The translations under genes were made by a program, and so were the position numbers. This document shows, piece after piece, positions 56,801-64,000 of a stretch of DNA of 64,000 nucleotides. This DNA comes from Calycina herbarum (taxonomy: Eukaryota; Ascomycota; Leotiomycetes; Helotiales; Pezizellaceae). The notes below the pieces were generated by a model. The model saw only the letters and a program-made list of their open reading frames with translations. It ran no database searches and was not told the origin of the DNA. How positions within the stretch are numbered: position 1 is the stretch's first letter; each line of letters starts with the position of its first letter. Where the stretch lies: NCBI GenBank assembly GCA_001414485.1, contig LLEY01000009.1, positions 1 to 64,000 of the forward strand. The letters are read 5' to 3'.

Positions 56801-57680
56801 TTTGTTGCACTTCGCAGTTCTGGGAGGCGTATTAAGCTTAATACCATATACCTCGCTTCTACCAAAGCTCAGACGGTTTCCTTCGTCTCATCTCCCCCTT
56901 TTTCAATCTTCCCCTGTTTGGTCTCGTGCCCTCGTTCTCTCGTTCTTTGGGCACGGACTTGTGGATCTCTGGCTTTGGCGTGGTTGGTCTTGCAGTTTCG
57001 TTTGGTTGGGAATCTGGCGCTTGGTGGTTTGCTGCAGCAATGTGAAATGAAGCGACTCAGGTCCGAGACATCGCCACATTGCCACAGGGTGAGTAATTTC
57101 ATCGCAAGTTCGTTGCACATCGCATTGCTCATGCAGGGAGACCTGAGGTAACAATTTTTTCTCTCTCTTTCCCTTTAATTGTGGATTCTTCAACTTCCCC
57201 ATGAAATGGATTTGTTTGATTTGATCTTTTTGGGTGATATCGTGGGGTTCGTTGCATGTCGCATTTGAGGCGGCGAAAATTTCGGGATGAGGTTTTTGCG
57301 GAGGCACGTAGATATAGATACCTTTTTCAAGGGCTGGGGTTATGATGTTGTTTTGTTTATTATGGAAACAAAATGTGGATTAGAGTGTTGTGCGACATGA
57401 TGGATTATTCATCATGGATACATGGAAATCTTCTAATCATAGACATCCCTTTCCACAAATTTCCAGTACCCCATTTTCTCATCACCCATCCTCACCTCAG
57501 CAACCACAGTAACCAAAACAAACTGAACAAATACCGCTCCTCCGGGCCCTTTCTCCTTTCCCCCAACTCAACTCCACATCTTCACCTCAAGATGTGTTTT
57601 TGTTGCACCTCGCAAAATGCGGCGAAGAGCCCTCTGACACTCAATCCAAAGCACCCCCTTGGTCGTCGTTTGTTGCATCC
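56801..57680 (-). repeat. Five reverse-orientation copies of the TGCAACAAA motif
   Basis: Read on the minus strand: CAGAACTG-CGA-AG-TGCAACAAA (56,801-56,824), GCAATG-CGA-TG-TGCAACGAA (about 57,108), CAAATG-CGA-CA-TGCAACGAA (about 57,247), ATTTTG-CGA-GG-TGCAACAAAA (about 57,597), and a partial at 57,669. In these copies the distal GCCAAGTT half is diverged or absent. Confidence 0.75.
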
Positions 57681-58059
57681 AAGCCAAGACAGCATCGTTC
57701 AACGGGGTCACAGAAAGGAAAGTCCAGACGAAACTGGTGGGTCAACGGCGGTTAGGAGAAAAAAGGGGCAAGGAGTTTTGACCTGGACTTTGACCTGTGG
57801 GATTTGTTGTATTGGGGTGGTTGGTGTGGTTACGGGAAGGATGATTAGTGGTGATGTATTGTGAGGATGAGTTTAGTCTTTGGTTAGATGGCTGCAATTG
57901 CGTCAACTTTTTACTTAGTGTTATTTGATAGAGTGGCTTTCTATCTTGGAGACGAAGAGTTCTAAAATCGGTGTTTGACTTACCAATTGAACTTTACTAG
58001 GAAGGTGAAACATTTTACGCCATGGGAAATAGTCGCATTAGTGATGGCTCAAGATATTT

Positions 58060-58260
58060 TCACAAACGTGCAACGAGCGAGTAAGCTATGAGTTACTGGG
58101 TAAGCCATGAGTTACTCGTAAATAAGCTCCTAGTTACTTGAGGTTATGCCACCGAGCAGTTACTCGTGGATAGGCTATGGGTTACTTCGTTTGTTGATAG
58201 CTTACTCCATAGCTCACTCGTTGGCTTACTAGGTTTTGACTAGCTTAATACTTACTAAGG
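58060..58260. repeat. Cluster III of CGAGTAAG / GAGTTACT words
   Basis: GCGAGTAAGC, GGGTAAGCC, GAGTTACTCG, GCTTACTCC, GGCTTACTAGG and similar words alternate in both orientations over about 200 bp, with no fixed period. The AATATTT box seen in clusters I and II is missing. Confidence 0.65.
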
Positions 58261-58406
58261 TTACCTCACTGACATTTCATGCAAACTCACGAAACAAGTC
58301 CACCAGTCAATTGAGGCGTTCACAATGATACCCCTAGTCAAATGGAGTACATGTTCTTGGGCAGTGACACCAAAATTCAAAATATTATTCATTTCTCAAC
58401 TCAATT

Positions 58407-60038
58407 CTAAAAATCCTTGATCGTAATCTCACTCGCCCTCAACTCATCAAAGCTCTCCTCACTACTCTTACTACTAATCGAGCCCTCCCCCTGCCCCACA
58501 ACACCCTGCACAAGTAACCCACCTTTACGGTTCTTCTCTCTACTGACTTCCACTTCCTCCAATGCCAACTTCGGTCCATTCCCCATGACAATCTGTCGAT
58601 GCCAATCTCCAACAAACATACCTTCGGGATCAACACTATTCCTAATCCCCCTCCATTCCTGCAATCTCTCTCCATACATCCCCTCGATCTCCGCGCCCGA
58701 AGTCTCAAAGTTCTTGGCCCAATGTGGACGACCGCCTAGTTCTTTCATAAGATATTCAAAGGCTTGGAAATATCGGAATCGACTGGTGGGGTCTTGGTTA
58801 TATGGTCTGTATAGAGTGGCATTGAGATAGAGAGTTGCCTCCTCGGTACATGTAGGATCGAGATGTGGACGAGGGGTTTTGGAATTTGAAGTTTCCGTTA
58901 CTCGGACTTCTAATGGTGCGTGGACATAAAGTCCTTCTGCGCTGAATGGGATTCCGTGGGGAACGTAATCTGGGTCCTCGGGCGTTAGGTGGTTAAGCCA
59001 TGAGCTGAGACGTCGAATGGCCTCGGGGCCTTTGTGGAGGGGAATTGCCCATTCGTTAACGAATTGGCTGTAAAGGCAGTTCATAAGAAGTGCCTCTCGA
59101 GAAGGTTGGACAGCAGAGGTTGTGGATCCATTAGCAAACCCGTATTGCATACCAAAAACAAACCACTCGATCCAAGGTAGCATTTTGGGGAAATACTGCG
59201 AGGCGTAGAGGAGATTATGGTATACATGGTAGCCTAACCATGCATCGTAATAACTCTTTGGTGGTGGGCGAGCCGCTTGCTCGGTTTTATCTGCGGTCCA
59301 GACTACGGCTCTTCTTGTGTATGGAAACCACCATACTCGTACGAACTCGCTCTGTCTCCATAATTCCTTCTCCCAGGACTGAAACATCGAGAGATCGGTG
59401 TTGACGACCTGCTTCCAAGCCAGAGTGAAAGCTGGTACGGCCTGGAAAGTGATTTCACTCACAATACCCAAGGCACCCAGACTCACAAGAGCCGCCCGGA
59501 ACAGTTCTTCATTTTGACCCTTGGAGCAAGTCTCGGTCTTTCCATTCGCCAGTGTAATCTTCAAACTAAGAATACTGCTGGACAGGATACCATGCCGTAA
59601 TGTGCTTCCGTGTGTCCCCGTGCTGATTGCTCCAGCAATACTCTGTTCATTGATACTGCCCAAGTTGGGCATCGCCAACCCAACTTTGTCCAACTCGGCT
59701 CCAATCTGAAATAATCGGATTCCACTTTGCATCCGCACCACACAGCTCTCCCTATCAACGTCCAATATCTTATTATATTTGTCCAAGTTGATCAGCCATG
59801 ACGAAGTACTCGTCATGGAATTTGGAGAGTGCCCACATCCTGCTGTTGTGATTCGCCTCCTGCAGCGGCGCGCGAGGTTGATGGCCTTCTCGATTTCAGG
59901 AAGGGATTCGGGCTGGATGTACAGCTCGGGGTGACTGTGGAAAGTGCGCGCCCATGTTGAATGTGTGTGGCCAGTAAGGTAGTTGAAGGGTACGGAATCG
60001 GTGTCGACGCTGAGTTCGTGGAAGATAGTGGGGTCCAT
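58407..60038 (-). CDS. ALO1: D-arabinono-1,4-lactone oxidase
   Basis: Single-exon ORF, 543 residues. The N-terminal FAD-binding domain contains RITTAGCGHSPNSMTSTSSW, with the His (His70) expected to carry covalent FAD. GLAMPNLGSINEQSIAGAIS and GTHGSTLRHGILSS follow. The C-terminal ALO domain has FVRVWWFPYTRRAVVW and RPHWAKNF, the conserved HWAK signature. It oxidises D-arabinono-1,4-lactone to D-erythroascorbic acid, the last step of the fungal ascorbate-like antioxidant pathway, in mitochondrial membranes in yeast. Length matches fungal ALO (about 520-580). The Ser/Glu-rich C-terminal tail after residue 500 is extra and probably disordered. Confidence 0.95.
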   Translation of the reverse strand: MDPTIFHELSVDTDSVPFNYLTGHTHSTWARTFHSHPELYIQPESLPEIEKAINLARRCRRRITTAGCGHSPNSMTSTSSWLINLDKYNKILDVDRESCVVRMQSGIRLFQIGAELDKVGLAMPNLGSINEQSIAGAISTGTHGSTLRHGILSSSILSLKITLANGKTETCSKGQNEELFRAALVSLGALGIVSEITFQAVPAFTLAWKQVVNTDLSMFQSWEKELWRQSEFVRVWWFPYTRRAVVWTADKTEQAARPPPKSYYDAWLGYHVYHNLLYASQYFPKMLPWIEWFVFGMQYGFANGSTTSAVQPSREALLMNCLYSQFVNEWAIPLHKGPEAIRRLSSWLNHLTPEDPDYVPHGIPFSAEGLYVHAPLEVRVTETSNSKTPRPHLDPTCTEEATLYLNATLYRPYNQDPTSRFRYFQAFEYLMKELGGRPHWAKNFETSGAEIEGMYGERLQEWRGIRNSVDPEGMFVGDWHRQIVMGNGPKLALEEVEVSREKNRKGGLLVQGVVGQGEGSISSKSSEESFDELRASEITIKDF

Positions 60039-61576
60039 GTTGATGATGGCGGCACTTTGGAGAGGAGTTCAGCGGGGTGAACAGGGAAGAGGAGGAGATG
60101 GTGGCTGGAGGGTTTCGTTCGGTTTCTGCGTTGTCAACACATCGCTCGAGGCGGAGGAAGTTGTTCGGATGTATTCTGGCTATTGCGCCTGTCGCGGGTG
60201 AATGAAGGGGGTGAGAGGAATTTACATCTTGTCGGTGGTGGCCAAACTTATCCAGGGAGGGTGGAGTTGAGGGAGGAGGTAGGTGGCGGAGGGGAGGGGG
60301 GAGAGCCGCGAATGCAGTCCCTGCAAGGGCCTGGACAACCTCAGGCTCTCACCGCTTGGAGAGAGACATCGGGGTCGACATCCATCCATGTGATAGAGTC
60401 AAGTGCCGAGAGTCGACTGTTGTGTACATTGTATTCCTGCTTTATAATCTCATTTGTTTACTATCGCGTCTTCTCTCTTTTGCTGGAGAGCTTCAAAATA
60501 GTCTGCTATTTGGTTGCTCTCTAACAATATGCTCAATGCTCTTTCCAAAGACCCCCTTCGAGGATCTCCGGACCCTGCATCTCAAACACTTTTCATCCAA
60601 CGAGTCAAAACCCCCCAGTTTCCTTTATACACAGGGCCCACTTGTCAATACCCACATGTCAACATCCATTTCCCCCATGACTGACTCTCTCTTATCGGCC
60701 CATGATACCTCAAGAATCATCCGATGAGACCATTTGCTATTCAGACGCAAAACGGCCTCGTCACGATCAGGAGGAGCATCAAACATGCTTGGACGGGGGA
60801 AACAAGAAAACCGTATTTCCTTGCTCCCTGTGTGATTAGCTATAAGGTCTCTTATGCGGGCTTACAATGATGGTCGTATTGAATCTTGGGAACCGGATTG
60901 AAAACGATCTGACAGCCGCTTTCCAAGCGTTTAGAACTCTATTTCAACCACCCAGAGACATGCCATGTGGTATTTCCACCTAGTGGAGGAGACAACTCAG
61001 CAGACAGAAGGCTGGGTCTTAGCCTTCCAGGACCACAACTCGGCGGAAAGAGCGCTTGCAAATCCAGATTGGCGGCTAAGATTGAAAACGAAATATGGAA
61101 TTCGATCTCTAGTTCTGACAATCGATTCGTGAGCGTTGATGGTGGCTATGTTCCAATGGGATTGAGAAAGCAGATTGGAAGGAAGATGAGATTCGCAACT
61201 CAATCGGCAACAGCACAGTCAAGAGCTGGTTATCTAGACATGCCTCCTGAGCCGCGGGACGCGTATATCAGAATTTTGACATTCATATTAGATGTCTGGA
61301 GTTGGCAAGGATGATCGAGGTGTCGTTCAATCTATTCAAGCCCAAGACAAATTCTTCAAGGAAGAATCCAGTTCTAGTCTCAGCGCATTATCCACCGCTC
61401 GTTTGTGGAACTGTGCAACATGTCCGAAATAAGTGTTCATCTAGTCCAGTATTATATGGAGATTGGGAAAAAGGAATATTCCGATCCCTTTAGTAATCCC
61501 CAGCTGTCGGATGAAGGTCATTCGATGGATCCGCTGTCTGACAAAAGACAACGATTTGGACAACGAGCAATGATGT
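60039..61576. other. Divergent intergenic region with doubtful ORFs
   Basis: The first part is the ALO1 promoter. An open frame at 60,967-61,314 (plus; LGLSLPGPQLGGKSACKSRL, SDNRFVSVDGGYVPMGLRKQ) has some protein-like texture and could be an exon or relic, possibly joined to KFFKEESSSSLSALS encoded near 61,350. I recognise no family and leave it unassigned. Confidence 0.4.
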
Positions 61577-62670
61577 GTGATGTCGACACTTTGCGGTCTG
61601 CGTCGACGCCCCAAATATAAATCTCTCGCTCAAGAGACAAAGGCACCGCTCAGGAGGAGGTCGAAGACACTTACGAGGCCAAAGCCGTCTACGACTGACG
61701 TCGCGAACCCCAGTCACCGTAGCGTTATAACTCCAACTACAGACGGTTTCCCTGTTAGTCAGGACGAGGACGAAGAAAGAGAGACCTTCTCTGGCGTCTC
61801 TAATCTTAGGAAGAGGAATAGTGCAAACTTCGATTGGGCTCGTTCAGATCAATTGTCTGTCATCCTCGAGATTTTGGAGAAAACCAGTAACGTTGGAACA
61901 CCCCAGTGGGAGAAAACCGAAGCGGCCCTAAAGTGGGACACCATTACCAAGCTGTCTCCCCCACCACCTCCCACTCCCCGATTCAAGGGAAAGGGCAAAG
62001 AGAAAAGGACGCGCTGGCTTGACTACGAATACGGACTCAGAACACCAGAATCAGGCTATCCTCCTTATTACTCCCCCCTCGAGATGTCGACCACGTCAGG
62101 AAGAAGAGACAGTCCCGTCACCCCGCGAGCGATTGAGCCCCCACCTACGGATGTAAGTCTTTGCGCCTGCTGGAATTTCCAATGCTAATTTTCTGCCATT
62201 TACAGCTCGCATCGATTCAGCGCATCGATACCTCCCTCTGCTTCGAGCATTTCACTACGGAAGATGCGTGGGAACTTGGCTCCGCGCTCCGAAATCGACT
62301 TCTCCCCCTCCCAACACCCGTCGTAATCAACATTGCGCTCGCGAACCAGAACCAGACGCTCTTCCATACATGTACGCACACGGGAGTTATGCCCGATAAT
62401 GATAATTGGGTTGCGCGAAAGCGGAAAACGGTCTTGCGGTGGGGAGTTAGTACTTGGTATATGCATTGCAAGTTTGACGGGGACGAGAATGCGTTTAGGG
62501 AGAAGTACGGATTGGGGAATAGTGCAGGGGAATATGCTATTCATGGTGGGGGTATTCCCATTCGTGTTACGGGTGTGGAGGGGGTTGTTGCGGTTGTGGT
62601 TGTTAGTGGGTTGAAGCAGCATGAGGATCATGCTGTTATTGTTGAGGTTATTCGGGAGATGTACTATTAG
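61577..62670 (+). CDS. UPF0303 / HbpS-GlcG-like protein with long N-terminal extension
   Basis: Two exons (61577-62152, 62206-62670) give 346 residues; the 53-nt intron (GTAAGT, GCTAAT branch, TACAG) is in phase 0. The C-terminal ~150 residues are a complete UPF0303 domain: FEHFTTEDAWELGSALRNRL, PVVINIALANQNQTLF, PDNDNWVARKRKTVLRWG, KYGLGNSAGEYAIHGGGIPI, EGVVAVVVVSGLKQHEDHAV. The relative in yeast is YBR137W, a GET-pathway-associated protein; the bacterial relatives bind or degrade haem or cobalamin. The N-terminal ~190 residues are charged and Pro-rich, with one possible helix (WARSDQLSVILEILEKTSN). Family members are usually about 160-190 residues, so either the extension is real or the true start lies downstream, though no suitable Met lies next to the domain. 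Confidence 0.85.
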
Positions 62671-64000
62671 AAGATCGCCTAATACCCGTGAGTTTTAGTG
62701 CGGATGCTTGAATAGAGTACAGATTTTTCTTCTTAACACTTTTTGCGCTACAGGAACGGGCTTGTTTGGGGGGCTGGAATTGGGCAAGTGCCTATCTGAG
62801 TTTCCCGTTCGCTAAACTCCACGCAAGCTGTTTTCTTTTTGTGGTTTTTTGGTTCAAGCTATTGAGAGGAGCATAGAGGTCTCTTCTGTGGTCTGAGGAG
62901 CCGACCTGTTTCCAACCAGTAGCATCGACCCTCAAAGTAATTGATTAGTCTGCCTCACGAAATATCTTTGGATTTAGTTTATTAGGAGCTAGCTGGGGTT
63001 CTTAAACTTGTTATATATTTCCTACTTACATCAATGTTATTTATGTTAAATGGTCTATTTCTTGTAATAAAAAAAAAGTAAATGTTCACTTGAGATTTCA
63101 ATAGAAAGCTTTCCCTCACTTCTTCCAAATTTTTTGTCTCCAAGATATTGTCTATTTCATCATCACCGCTTAGTTTATTGTCGTTTTTTGGGGGGTTTTA
63201 TTGAAGCTTGTGGTGATATTTTATCCCAGCCATCTTGGTTTCGAGCGTTCGGTCGTGAAACCGAGAGGGTTCTATATATTCCTACACTACGATGTCGATG
63301 CCCAGACTTGGGCATCGATACGATAATATATCGATATATCGCGATATATATCACGATATAACTATCGGTAGCTTTTATCCGATATCGATATTTATTGTTC
63401 GAGTACGGCTGATAATCGAGAGAAATCAGCCCTCTTAATCCAGAGATAGATTGCTGAACTATGAAGCCTCGTCTCGGCCATTCCCACTTTTTCGCAGTCG
63501 TCTCACTGGAATAGAATTAGGCTTGATTGATCATTAAGCTGACGCTTGACATTTTGTTCGTGGAATGTAAGCACAACAATAGACAGTGTATGTATGAATA
63601 TTTCGTGACGAAATATACTTCCAAGGCATAGCAAGTGAAGCTAGAAGCAAATAGATCTGAAGGCAATTTAGCAGAAGTGGGAAAATTATAAGGGGATGAG
63701 TGTTACGGTAGTACATTCGTATCCATGTATAGTTTGCGAGGTTGCAAGACCAACTATAATCTCCATGACACCAGCGAAAAGTTAGTATATCGAGAAGCCT
63801 TGAAAGAGCCCTCCATTATGACAATTCCACCCCGAAAATGCGCACTGAAGCACTTCAGCTCTATACACTTTGGGCCTTTCAAACCATGGTTCTTCTATAC
63901 ATAGAGCTTTACCTCTACGTAGGCGGCTCCACGGGGACGCAAAAACTGTCGGAATTTCCTCCTATACCGTACCCTACCAAAACAACAACAACCTGTCTAA
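62671..64000. other. Right end of the window, no gene
   Basis: No protein-like ORF. An AT-rich palindromic stretch at 63,303-63,430 is a copy of the outer hAT-like terminus (listed separately). A poly-A run (63,069-63,078) lies after the UPF0303 gene. Confidence 0.5.
63303..63430 (+). mobile_element. End of an outer-element-family (hAT-like) copy, barely RIPed
   Basis: CAGACTTGGGCATCGATA begins a stretch that aligns base by base with the inverted right end of the big element (45,545 leftward) for about 125 bp. The other copy has TA wherever this one has CG. No opposite end is visible to 64,000, so it is a solo end or an element whose second end is lost. The preceding GTCGATGCC and the GGGCATCGA inside the end form a hairpin around AGACTT. 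Confidence 0.65.

Larger units (their letters stand above)
56700..58406. other. Gene-free region with both short repeat families
   Basis: Open frames here (such as 57,373-57,864) lack family features. It contains five reverse-orientation copies of the TGCAACAAA motif (56,801-57,680) and cluster III of CTTACTCG words (58,060-58,260). Confidence 0.55.

Noticed and set aside
48113..57680. Bipartite motif array as a CRISPR array or tRNA fragments
   Set aside because: Fungal nuclear DNA, no constant repeat-spacer length, copies in both orientations, and no cloverleaf or T-loop sequence around the motif.
57373..57864. 163-residue open frame
   Set aside because: It contains a motif copy (TGTTGCACCTCGC) as apparent coding sequence and lacks any family signature; probably chance.
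60967..61314. 115-residue frame before the UPF0303 gene as a real exon
   Set aside because: No good splice link to the downstream gene in frame, and no family resemblance; kept only as a possibility in the region note.

Overview
This window looks like nuclear DNA of a filamentous ascomycete (Pezizomycotina; Leotiomycetes is my guess from overall feel, not proven). The genes have one to four short introns (roughly 43-140 nt) with CTAAC-type branch sites, both strands are used, and a large central block carries repeat-induced point mutation (RIP): AT-rich, depleted in CA/TG, with former Trp and Gln codons turned into TAG/TAA. I saw no tRNA, rRNA or CRISPR array.

Left gene block (1-15,963). In order: a two-zinc-motif nuclear-type protein; an NT-C2 (EEIG1/EHBP1-type) protein divergent from tRNA adenosine deaminase 1; a PRX5/Asp f3-type peroxiredoxin; an NTF2-like DUF1348 protein; a GNAT acetyltransferase; a doubtful two-zinc-knuckle gene; a truncated carboxylesterase; a signal peptide peptidase divergent from a PPIL1-like cyclophilin that has a GC-AG intron. 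These are ordinary housekeeping genes. From 15,964 to 18,681 nothing convincing is encoded.

Central block (18,682-45,545). This is one nested stack of transposons, which I resolved by its target-site duplications (TSDs). An outer hAT-like element (8-bp TSD) was entered by Fot1/pogo element D (TA), which was entered by chromovirus-type LTR element C on the minus strand (GCTCG). The LTR of C was entered by Ty3/gypsy element A (TCTAA). The gag region of A was entered by B (CTCGT), of the same family as C but in the opposite orientation. B and C each carry a 1,134-bp internally deleted Fot1-like element E (TA), and C also carries Fot1-like element F (TA). All coding regions are destroyed by RIP, but the right edge (about 44,690-45,400) is much less mutated.

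Right gene block (45,546-64,000). Sparse genes: a decayed BTB-like fragment, a hotdog thioesterase, a multi-pass membrane protein, a 104-residue single-TM coiled-coil protein, a Ser-rich small protein, a histidine phosphatase (phosphoglycerate-mutase family), D-arabinono-1,4-lactone oxidase, and a UPF0303/HbpS-like protein with a long N-terminal extension. The intergenic DNA carries two unusual families of short dispersed sequence. The first is a bipartite motif, GCCAAGTT-N3-5-CGA-N2-TGCAACAAA, with about 20 copies in both orientations, mostly between 48 and 58 kb. The second is clusters of CTTACTCG / CGAGTAAG repeats paired with a CCCCnAATATTT box (2.9, 50.2 and 58.1 kb). I regard the bipartite motif as the most unexplained signal in the window.
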